A stretch of DNA of 8,591 nucleotides, taken from contig JALSTE010000631.1 in assembly GCA_026983855.1 (NCBI GenBank), forward strand, positions 1 through 8,591. The letters run 5' to 3'. Made by a program: the position numbers and the translations under genes. Every line of letters begins with the position of its first letter. Positions within the stretch are counted from its first letter, which is position 1. Shown piece by piece: positions 1 through 5,188 of this stretch. Under the pieces are notes generated by a model. That model searched no databases. It had not been told where the DNA came from and was given only the letters and a program-made list of their open reading frames with translations. Origin of the DNA: Acidimicrobiia bacterium (GTDB lineage: Bacteria > Actinomycetota > Acidimicrobiia > Acidimicrobiales > Poriferisodalaceae).

Positions 1-28
1 GGTTGTGGTCCCCCGGGGGGGTGGTACC

Positions 29-85
29 GGGTGGTGACGGCTCGGGGTCCTGGGGGCTGGTGCGGGGTGGTGACGTCTCGGGGTC
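29..85. repeat. Short direct repeat upstream of the ligase gene
   Basis: A 21-bp stretch at 29-49 recurs at 65-85 with one mismatch (base 40 G, base 76 T). Both copies contain GTGGTGACG followed by CTCGGGGTC, spaced 36 bp start to start. The stretch 1-157 shows no convincing gene: frames open through it have no typical codon bias, and the next gene starts at 158. The repeat may be local slippage or binding sites upstream of the promoter; the sequence does not decide. Confidence 0.45.
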
Positions 86-145
86 GTCCGTCGAACCTCG
101 GGCGGGGCGGGGACACGTCGGTCGGTGGCTCGGGCCGGTCGGCAC

Positions 146-151
146 TAGGGT
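146..151 (+). promoter_or_regulatory. -10 box (TAGGGT) for a probably leaderless ligase mRNA
   Basis: TAGGGT matches the actinobacterial TAnnnT -10 pattern and ends six bases before the ATG at 158. That spacing would put the transcription start at or next to the A of the start codon, so the mRNA would be leaderless. This agrees with the lack of a good Shine-Dalgarno sequence at 147-157. No clear -35 hexamer is visible. Confidence 0.5.
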
Positions 152-157
152 CACCTC

Positions 158-1522
158 ATGCGAGGCAGGATTTCCATCGACCAGCTCACCGCCGCCGTGG
201 ACCGGGGCGACATCGACACCGTGCTGGTGGCCCTGCCCGACATGCAGGGTCGCCTGGTCGGCAAGAGGGTCACCGGTCACTACTTCTGTGATCAGATCGA
301 CTCCGATCTCCACGTCTGCGACTACCTGCTCACCGTCGACATCGAGATGGAGCCGGTCCCCGGCTACGCCGCCGCCTCGTGGGACGCCGGATACGGCGAC
401 ATCGCCATCAGGCCGGACCTGTCGACCCTGCGTGTCGTCCCCTGGTTGGAGGCCACGGCGATGGTTCTCTGCGACGCGTTCGATCACCGGGGCGAACCGG
501 TGGCCCACGCCCCCCGCACCGTGCTGCGGACCCAACTCGCCCGCCTGGCCGAGAGGGGCTGGGAGGCCCGCATCGGTTCGGAACTGGAGTTCTACCTCTT
601 CGACGAGACCTACACCTCGGCCCACGAGAGCGGATACCGGAACCTGGCCCACACCGGTTGGTACATCGAGGACTACCACCTGTTCCAGACGACCAAGGAG
701 GAGGGCCTGATCCGGGCCGTTCGCAACGCCATGGACGCCGCCGGGATCCCGGTCGAGTTCTCCAAGGGTGAGTGGGGCCCGGGCCAGCAGGAGATCAACC
801 TCCGATTCGCCGAGGCCCTGGAGATGGCCGACCGCCACGTCATCTACAAGACCGCGGTCAAGGAGATGGCCTGGCAGCGGGACCGGGCCGCCACCTTCAT
901 GGCCAAGTTCGACACCGAGCTGGCCGGGAGCAGCTGTCACGTCCACTCGTCCCTGTGGTCCGATGACGGTAGGGCCCTGTTCGGCCGCCGACCGGGAGAT
1001 CCCGACACACCGGAGTTCCGGGGTTGGGTCGCCGGTCTGCTGGCCCTGGCCCCGGCGTCGACGGTGTTCTTCGCCCCGAACGTGAATTCCTACAAGAGGT
1101 TCGTGTCGGGGACCTTCGCCCCGACCCGACTGGCCTGGAGCGAGGACAACCGGACGGCCGGGTTCAGGGCCGTGGGCTCGGGACCGGGCCGACGGATAGA
1201 GTGCCGCATCCCCGGGGCCGACGTGAACCCCTACATGGTCTTCGCGGCCACGATCGCCGCCGGTCTGCACGGGATCGACACCGGGATGGACCCGGGTCCC
1301 CCGGTCTCGGGGAACATTTACGAGGCCGACGCCGATGAGATTCCCGAGGTGCCGGGCAATCTGAGGGACGCGGTGGCCGAACTCGACGCCTCAACCGTCA
1401 TGAGATCCGCCCTGGGTGATGACGTGGTCGATCACTACATCCACGCCGCCCGCTGGGAGATATCGGAGAACGACCGAAGAGTCACCGATGTGGATCGGAT
1501 GAGGCTGTTCGAGCAGGGGTGA
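158..1522 (+). CDS. Glutamine synthetase family protein (probable gamma-glutamyl-amine ligase, PuuA/GlnA3-like)
   Basis: A 454-residue type I glutamine-synthetase-fold enzyme, expected to use ATP to join glutamate through its gamma-carboxyl to ammonia or an amine in the cytosol. The N-terminal beta-grasp domain covers about residues 5-110 and the catalytic domain the rest. Visible active-site motifs are GSELEF (140-145), GPGQQE (207-212), HVH (261-263), NSYKR (310-314), RIECR (346-350) and NPY (357-359), covering the metal, ATP and glutamate sites. The C-terminal WEISENDRRVTDVDRMRLFE pattern resembles PuuA-like proteins and not the housekeeping GlnA, and I see no GlnA-type adenylylation segment (NLYDLPPEE). 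The ligase substrate is therefore more likely a polyamine, ethanolamine or another amine; this is inference. The ATG at 158 fits the family start and the promoter just upstream. No puu-type partner genes are in view. Confidence 0.9.
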   Translation: MRGRISIDQLTAAVDRGDIDTVLVALPDMQGRLVGKRVTGHYFCDQIDSDLHVCDYLLTVDIEMEPVPGYAAASWDAGYGDIAIRPDLSTLRVVPWLEATAMVLCDAFDHRGEPVAHAPRTVLRTQLARLAERGWEARIGSELEFYLFDETYTSAHESGYRNLAHTGWYIEDYHLFQTTKEEGLIRAVRNAMDAAGIPVEFSKGEWGPGQQEINLRFAEALEMADRHVIYKTAVKEMAWQRDRAATFMAKFDTELAGSSCHVHSSLWSDDGRALFGRRPGDPDTPEFRGWVAGLLALAPASTVFFAPNVNSYKRFVSGTFAPTRLAWSEDNRTAGFRAVGSGPGRRIECRIPGADVNPYMVFAATIAAGLHGIDTGMDPGPPVSGNIYEADADEIPEVPGNLRDAVAELDASTVMRSALGDDVVDHYIHAARWEISENDRRVTDVDRMRLFEQG

Positions 1523-1537
1523 CCCGGTGGTACCCCG

Positions 1538-1624
1538 GTGCCCGGGCCGGGGAGACTCGATGGGTGTGCGGGTGCCCGGGCCGGGGAGACTTGATGGGTG
1601 TGCGAGTGCCCGGGCCGGGGAGAC
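1538..1624. repeat. 34-bp tandem repeat, about 2.6 copies, between convergent genes
   Basis: Two full units (1538-1571, 1572-1605) and a 19-base partial unit (1606-1624). Each begins GTGCCCGGGCCGGGGAGAC, followed by a 15-base GATGGGTGTGCG-containing part. The full units differ only by two transitions (unit positions 21 and 34). The period is not a multiple of three, so the repeat is not coding. It lies between the ligase stop and the convergent ArfB-like stop and contains self-complementary CCCGGG and CCCCGG/CCGGGG parts. Confidence 0.85.
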
Positions 1625-1629
1625 CCCGG
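1615..1629. terminator. GC hairpin between convergent genes, possible bidirectional terminator
   Basis: CCGGGG (1615-1620), loop AGA, CCCCGG (1624-1629) form a perfect six-pair GC stem with a three-base loop. It lies about 90 bases past the ligase stop and 10 bases past the convergent ArfB-like stop. A second stem is possible at 1533-1538 with 1547-1552. There is no T tract, so intrinsic termination is unproven; high-GC bacteria often lack one. Confidence 0.35.
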
Positions 1630-1638
1630 GGGAGTGGG

Positions 1639-2058
1639 TCAGTCCTCGAGGCCGGGGCGGCCCCGCCCCCGCTTGATCTGGGATCTCCTCTTCTTGGCCT
1701 CCACCCTCCGACGCTGCGAGCCCCGGGTGGGTTTGGTCGGACGGCGGGGCCTCTGACGGACGAGAGCGGCGCCCAGCCGGGCCGCCAACCTCTCCCGGGC
1801 CTTCCCCCGGTTGCGGAGCTGGGACCGTTCCTCATCGGCGATGGTGGTCACGGTGGGTCCGAGTTTGCGGATGAGACGGGCCCGTACGGAGTCGTCGATT
1901 CCCTCGCAGGTGGCGAGGTCCACGGTGAGTTCGGCCCTGGTGTGGGCCCGGTTGGCGTGCTGGCCCCCGGGTCCGCCGCTGGGTCCGAAGCGCCACCGGA
2001 GGCAACGTCCGGGTATGGACAATCCCGGGGAGATCTGGAGATCGGGCTCAGTGGCCAT
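1639..2058 (-). CDS. arfB: ArfB (YaeJ)-like ribosome-rescue peptidyl-tRNA hydrolase
   Basis: A 139-residue release-factor-like protein. ArfB enters ribosomes stalled on mRNAs lacking a stop codon and hydrolyses the peptidyl-tRNA. The GGQ catalytic motif is at residues 30-32 in the context SGGPGGQHANR. The C-terminal third is a basic tail (RPRRPTKPTRGSQRRRVEAK) that closely matches the E. coli ArfB tail, which binds the empty mRNA channel. Length matches the 140-residue E. coli protein, and there are no codon-recognition domains, so it is not RF1 or RF2. An in-frame TTG at 2067 is an alternative start: an AGGAG lies about 12 nt upstream of it but about 21 nt from the ATG at 2058. I prefer ATG because the N-terminus then matches the family. 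It follows the dehydratase gene on the same strand after about 47 bp, so cotranscription is likely. Confidence 0.9.
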   Translation of the reverse strand: MATEPDLQISPGLSIPGRCLRWRFGPSGGPGGQHANRAHTRAELTVDLATCEGIDDSVRARLIRKLGPTVTTIADEERSQLRNRGKARERLAARLGAALVRQRPRRPTKPTRGSQRRRVEAKKRRSQIKRGRGRPGLED

Positions 2059-2105
2059 GAGGCGCAACCGTCGGTTCCGCTCCTGGTCGGGGTGCGGAGT
2101 CCGGC

Positions 2106-3074
2106 TCAGCGGTCATCGTGAAACCGGGCGATGATCTCGGCGAAACGGTTGGCGTCGATGTTCCCGCCGGTCAGGGTCACCCCGACCCGCCGGCCCTCGA
2201 CGGGGACCCGACCCGACATGACCGCGGCCAGGGCCGTGGCCCCGCTGGGCTCGACCACGAGCTTCAGCCTCTCGAAGAGGAACCCCATGGTGGTGGCGAT
2301 CTCCTCCTCCGCCACCAGGTCGATTCCCGACGCCAGTCGCTGGTTGATCTCGAAGGTCATGTCCCCGGGTCGGCGGGGGGCGAGGCCATCGGCGATGGTG
2401 TCGGGCTGGGGGATCTCAACGGGGTGACCGGCGGCGAATGAGCGGAAGGTGTCGTCGGCCGCCGCCGGCTCAACCCCCCTGATCTCCACCCCGGGCTGGA
2501 GGGAGGTCAGGGCGGTGGCGCACCCGGCCATCAGTCCACCCCCACCGACGCAGATGAAGACGATGTCGAGCCCGGGGACCTGTTCGGCCAGTTCCAGCCC
2601 GCAGGTTCCCTGCCCGGCCAGGATCTCACGATGATCGAACGGTGGAACCAGACAGGCTCCGGTCCGTTCGGAGATCTCCAGGGCGATGGCCTGGCGGTCC
2701 TCGGTGAACCGGTCGTACTCCACGATGGTGGCCCCGTAACCCTCGGTGGCCGCCCTCTTGTTGGGCGGGGCGTCGGTGGGCATCACGATGGTGGCCTCGA
2801 CCCCGGCCAGCTCACAGGCGTGGGCCACCGCCTGGGCGTGATTTCCCGAGGAGAAGGCCACGACCCCCCGGCTGCGTTCCTCCTCTGAGAGGGAGGCCAC
2901 CGTGTTGTAGGCCCCGCGGATCTTGAACGATCCGGTGCGCTGGAGGTTCTCGGCCTTGAGGAACACCTCGGCTCCGGTGGCGGCGTCGAGGAGCCTCGAG
3001 GTCACCACGGGGGTCCGGTGGGCCACCCCCCGGAGTCGGCGGGCGGCGGTTCGTATGTCCCGGAGATCAATCAC
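2106..3074 (-). CDS. PLP-dependent threonine/serine dehydratase (short, ACT-less form)
   Basis: A 322-residue fold-type II pyridoxal-phosphate enzyme. Expected reaction: dehydration and deamination of L-threonine to 2-oxobutanoate, or of L-serine to pyruvate, plus ammonia. The PLP lysine is K51 in SFKIRGAYN. The asparagine loop SSGNHA is at 75-80, the phosphate-binding GGGGLMAG at 177-184, and LTGGN near the C-terminus (303-305). It ends without the regulatory ACT-like domains of biosynthetic IlvA, so it resembles catabolic TdcB, serine racemase or hydroxyaspartate dehydratase. The sequence alone does not choose among these. The start is GTG at 3074-3072, with a near-perfect palindrome and a -10 box immediately upstream. 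It sits between mscL and the ArfB-like gene on the same strand. Confidence 0.88.
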   Translation of the reverse strand: MIDLRDIRTAARRLRGVAHRTPVVTSRLLDAATGAEVFLKAENLQRTGSFKIRGAYNTVASLSEEERSRGVVAFSSGNHAQAVAHACELAGVEATIVMPTDAPPNKRAATEGYGATIVEYDRFTEDRQAIALEISERTGACLVPPFDHREILAGQGTCGLELAEQVPGLDIVFICVGGGGLMAGCATALTSLQPGVEIRGVEPAAADDTFRSFAAGHPVEIPQPDTIADGLAPRRPGDMTFEINQRLASGIDLVAEEEIATTMGFLFERLKLVVEPSGATALAAVMSGRVPVEGRRVGVTLTGGNIDANRFAEIIARFHDDR

Positions 3075-3099
3075 GGCCCCGACGCTAGCGCCGGGGCCG
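3074..3099. promoter_or_regulatory. 26-bp near-perfect palindrome abutting the dehydratase start
   Basis: Bases 3074-3099 pair around a centre at 3086/3087 (core CGCTAGCG, arms CGGCCCCG and CGGGGCCG) with a single mismatched pair (A3082/C3091). It lies in the 55-bp gap between the mscL stop and the dehydratase start and includes the first base of the GTG codon. It could be an operator, a hairpin terminator for mscL (no T tract follows), or both. Confidence 0.6.
3082..3087 (-). promoter_or_regulatory. -10 box (TAGCGT) for a probably leaderless dehydratase mRNA
   Basis: On the minus strand TAGCGT (TAnnnT) is followed by seven bases and then the GTG start at 3074. This is the spacing expected if transcription begins at the start codon. 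No Shine-Dalgarno is present in those bases. The box lies inside the palindrome, so a protein bound there would block the promoter. Confidence 0.45.
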
Positions 3100-3129
3100 T
3101 GTGGGGGTGTCTCGGACGTGGAGGCCGGA

Positions 3130-3501
3130 TCAGCCCCGACCCAGGGAGTCCCTGATCTCGATGAGAAGGTCCACCTCGCTGGGGCCGGACTCCTCGGCCG
3201 GCTTCTCGGCCTTGAAGCGGTTGTAGGCCTTCACCATCATGAACACGGCGAAGGCGATCAGCAGGAAGCTGATCACCACGGTGATGAAGTTCCCGTACAT
3301 GATCCTGGCGTCGCCGATGTCGATGTAGAGAGCCTGGAAATCGGGCTGTCCGAAGATGGCGGCGATGATCGGCATCAGGATGTCATCCACGAGGGATCCG
3401 ACCACCGGTACGAACGCCAGGGCCAGGATCAAGCCGACGGCGGCATCGACGATGTCACCCTTGTCGATGAACTCTCTGAATTCGGCCATGAGCTTCTTCA
3501 C
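3130..3501 (-). CDS. mscL: Large-conductance mechanosensitive channel MscL
   Basis: A small inner-membrane channel (123 residues from the GTG start) that opens under membrane tension to release solutes during hypo-osmotic shock. Order of parts: N-terminal amphipathic stretch (AEFREFIDKGDIVD), TM1 about residues 17-42 ending in DDILMP, a periplasmic loop with DARIMYGNF, TM2 (ITVVISFLLIAFAVFMMVKAYNRF), and a cytoplasmic helix ending in EVDLLIEIRDSLGRG, the usual MscL terminus. GTG at 3501 is preferred because AGGAGG lies seven bases upstream; ATG at 3507 would be only one base from it. TM1 is unusual: by alignment to E. coli, L19 becomes A, V23 becomes L, G26 becomes A and G30 becomes V, while G22 is kept. 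It is divergent from the M20 amidohydrolase gene and upstream of the dehydratase. Confidence 0.93.
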   Translation of the reverse strand: MKKLMAEFREFIDKGDIVDAAVGLILALAFVPVVGSLVDDILMPIIAAIFGQPDFQALYIDIGDARIMYGNFITVVISFLLIAFAVFMMVKAYNRFKAEKPAEESGPSEVDLLIEIRDSLGRG

Positions 3502-3508
3502 TGTCATT

Positions 3509-3514
3509 CCTCCT
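3509..3514 (-). promoter_or_regulatory. Shine-Dalgarno AGGAGG that decides the mscL start
   Basis: A perfect AGGAGG on the minus strand. It stands seven bases before GTG 3501 and one base before ATG 3507, so it supports the GTG. It is the strongest ribosome-binding site in the window. Confidence 0.7.
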
Positions 3515-3527
3515 GTCGCGGGAGGCG

Positions 3528-3533
3528 AACATA
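3528..3533 (-). promoter_or_regulatory. Possible mscL -10 box (TATGTT)
   Basis: TATGTT fits TAnnnT and would give a transcription start near 3521, leaving a short leader that contains the AGGAGG site. No recognisable -35 is seen. The 3534-3724 stretch upstream is the divergent intergenic region and holds no gene I can support. Confidence 0.35.
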
Positions 3534-3724
3534 GCCCAACGCGGAGAGCGCGCGTCGGGTGGAACGGAGAAGTACCCGGATCGGCCCACCGAGCTGTTCC
3601 GAAGCGACCGATGGGGGCCCAGAGGGTGGCAACACAACCCAGTTCGGAGATCAAAATGACTACTGAGAGTGGTCGTCGGCCTTCATGGCCGGTAGCCGTG
3701 GGAGATTCAACATCCCGGGTTCCC

Positions 3725-3730
3725 TAGTGT
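3725..3730 (+). promoter_or_regulatory. -10 box (TAGTGT) for the M20 amidohydrolase gene
   Basis: TAGTGT predicts transcription from about 3737, giving a leader of roughly 20 bases. It overlaps the upstream in-frame GTG (3729), which therefore cannot be the start. The leader carries an AGGGGGAG Shine-Dalgarno (3748-3755) in front of ATG 3759. Confidence 0.45.
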
Positions 3731-3758
3731 GGGCGTACCGGATGACGAGGGGGAGACG

Positions 3759-4973
3759 ATGAGTGTGAGGGAACGGGTGGCCGCCCGGGTGGAGGAACTG
3801 GGGCCGATGCTGATCTCGGTCTCGCGGGACATCCACCGCCACCCCGAGACCATGTTCGAGGAGCACCATGCCCATGATCTGCTCACGGGGATCCTGGCCG
3901 ACCGGGGACTGGACGTGGTTCGCTCGGCCCATGGTCTGGCCACCGCCTTCCGGGCCGACGTGGGTCCGGGCCCGGGGCCCACGGTGGCGGTGTGTCTGGA
4001 GTACGACGCCCTGGAGGAGATCGGTCACGCCTGTGGCCACAACGTGATCGCCGCCGCTGGTCTGGGGGCCGCCCTGGCGGCGGCCTCGGTGGTCTCCGAG
4101 GTGGGGGGTGCACTGCGGATTCTCGGCACCCCGGCCGAGGAGGGAGGCAACGGCAAGGGCCTCATGGCGGCGGATGGGGCCCTGGAGGGGGTCGACGCCG
4201 CGGTGATGGTGCACCCCGGCGACCGGGATCTGACCCACATGACCACCCTGGCCGCCTGTGCCGTGTGGGCCACCTATCACGGACGTGCCTCGCATTCCGC
4301 CGCCTCACCGTGGCAGGGGCGCAACGCCCTCGATGCCGCCGTCCTGGGCTACACCAACGTGGGGGCCATGAGACAGCAACTGGCCCCCGATCAGAGGGTC
4401 CACGGCACCTTCATGGAGGTTCCCAAGCGGTCGAACGTGATTCCCGAGAGGGTCACCGCCCGGTGGGTGGCCCGGGGTCGCACCGCCACCTCGATGGCCG
4501 ACGCCAGGGACAAGCTGGTCGCCTGCCTGGAGGCCGGGGCTCTGGCCGCCCGCTGTGAGGTGGACCTGGAGGTCACGGCGGGAATGAGCCAGGTGTTGGA
4601 CTCGGGCCCCCTGGTGGAGCGTTGGGTGGCCAACTCCGCCCGGCTGGGACGCACGGTGGGGGACCCCGAGCAGGTGGGCCACGTCTACGGGAGCACCGAC
4701 ATGGGCCTGGTCAGTCGCCTGGTGCCCTCTCTGCATCCGGTGATCAAGCTGGCCCCCGAGGGGGTCTCGATCCACGAACGGGAGTTCGCCACCGCCGCTG
4801 GGTCGGAAACCGGTGACCGGGCGGTGCTGGACGGGGCCCTGGCCCTGGCCCTGACGATCGTCGATGTGTGGACCGACCCCGAGCTCCTGCCGGCCGCCCA
4901 CCGGGCCCACCTCCGGGACTGCGCCGCCGACCCCATGGAGGTGGTGATGCCCGAGCCCCACACCCGCGCCTGA
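3759..4973 (+). CDS. M20-family metallopeptidase/amidohydrolase (PM20D2 / AbgB-like)
   Basis: A 404-residue cytosolic zinc-type hydrolase related to p-aminobenzoyl-glutamate hydrolase subunits and PM20D2-like Xaa-Arg/Lys dipeptidases. Expected to cleave an amide or dipeptide bond; the substrate is not determined. Metal-site motifs are HRHPE (26-30), EYDALEEIGHACGHN (81-95) and TPAEEGGNGK (124-133) with the catalytic glutamate pair EE. The dimerisation (lid) domain starts around HGRASHSAASPWQGRNALDA (174-193), and NVIPE then leads back to the catalytic domain, where GSTDMG and HPVIKL match the C-terminal part of the family. The ATG at 3759 is chosen over GTG 3729 because of its Shine-Dalgarno at 3748-3755 and the promoter overlapping the GTG. 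It is monocistronic as far as seen, with tRNA-Ala 43 bp downstream. Confidence 0.88.
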   Translation: MSVRERVAARVEELGPMLISVSRDIHRHPETMFEEHHAHDLLTGILADRGLDVVRSAHGLATAFRADVGPGPGPTVAVCLEYDALEEIGHACGHNVIAAAGLGAALAAASVVSEVGGALRILGTPAEEGGNGKGLMAADGALEGVDAAVMVHPGDRDLTHMTTLAACAVWATYHGRASHSAASPWQGRNALDAAVLGYTNVGAMRQQLAPDQRVHGTFMEVPKRSNVIPERVTARWVARGRTATSMADARDKLVACLEAGALAARCEVDLEVTAGMSQVLDSGPLVERWVANSARLGRTVGDPEQVGHVYGSTDMGLVSRLVPSLHPVIKLAPEGVSIHEREFATAAGSETGDRAVLDGALALALTIVDVWTDPELLPAAHRAHLRDCAADPMEVVMPEPHTRA

Positions 4974-4999
4974 CCCGATCGGTCGGCGCGGTGCGCAGC

Positions 5000-5005
5000 T
5001 AGGCT
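5000..5005 (+). promoter_or_regulatory. -10 box (TAGGCT) for tRNA-Ala
   Basis: TAGGCT fits TAnnnT and would start transcription near 5012, about five bases before the mature tRNA at 5017. The spacing suits a separately transcribed tRNA. No clear -35 is seen. Confidence 0.45.
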
Positions 5006-5016
5006 GGTGTGTTCAC

Positions 5017-5093
5017 GGGGCTGTAGCTCAGCTGGCTAGAGCACCTGCTTTGCAAGCAGGGGGTCGTGGGTTCGAGTCCCATCAGCTCCACCA
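5017..5093 (+). tRNA. tRNA-Ala (anticodon UGC)
   Basis: A full cloverleaf. The acceptor stem GGGGCTG (5017-5023) pairs with CAGCTCC (5083-5089) and contains the G3-U70 wobble pair that marks alanine tRNAs. The D stem is GCTC/GAGC. The anticodon stem CCTGC/GCAGG (5044-5048, 5056-5060) encloses TTTGCAA with anticodon TGC at 5051-5053. The T loop TTCGAGT is closed by GTGGG/CCCAT. The discriminator A is at 5090 and CCA is encoded (5091-5093). It is convergent with the FAD oxidoreductase gene, which ends 15 bases away. Confidence 0.97.
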
Positions 5094-5103
5094 TCTCACC
5101 CCA

Positions 5104-5188
5104 CTCCCTCACCCACCAGGGCCCCGGTCAGGTTTGGGGCGCAGATCGGGTCCAGGGAGCCCCTCTCCCTCACCCACCATCGCCCCGG
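5104..5188. repeat. 24-bp direct repeat at the oxidoreductase 3' end
   Basis: CTCCCTCACCCACCA followed by nine further bases occurs at 5104-5127 and 5165-5188, with 22 of 24 bases identical and an offset of 61 bp. The first copy includes the stop codon of the oxidoreductase gene. The 61-bp offset puts the copies in different reading frames. Confidence 0.7.

Noticed and set aside
3..710. Open frame starting at base 3 that runs into the ligase gene
   Set aside because: It continues out of frame through the glutamine-synthetase-like gene as Thr/Pro/Arg-rich sequence; the real gene starts at 158.
3502..3654. N-terminal extension of MscL in the open frame
   Set aside because: MscL proteins begin near the EFxEF helix; the AGGAGG at 3509-3514 marks the start at GTG 3501 (or ATG 3507).
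3656..3727. A 23-codon ORF with a GGAG seven bases upstream, just before the M20 gene promoter
   Set aside because: Only about 40% of its codons end in G/C, unlike real genes here, and it lies upstream of the predicted promoter with no promoter of its own.
3660..4295. 211-residue minus-strand frame opposite the M20 gene
   Set aside because: His/Gly/Pro-rich antisense shadow without recognisable domain; the plus-strand gene has clear metal-site motifs.
5017..5093. tRNA-Ala as an integration site for an ars-bearing island
   Set aside because: I found no second copy of the tRNA 3' end in the window, no integrase, and no base-composition shift across the tRNA.
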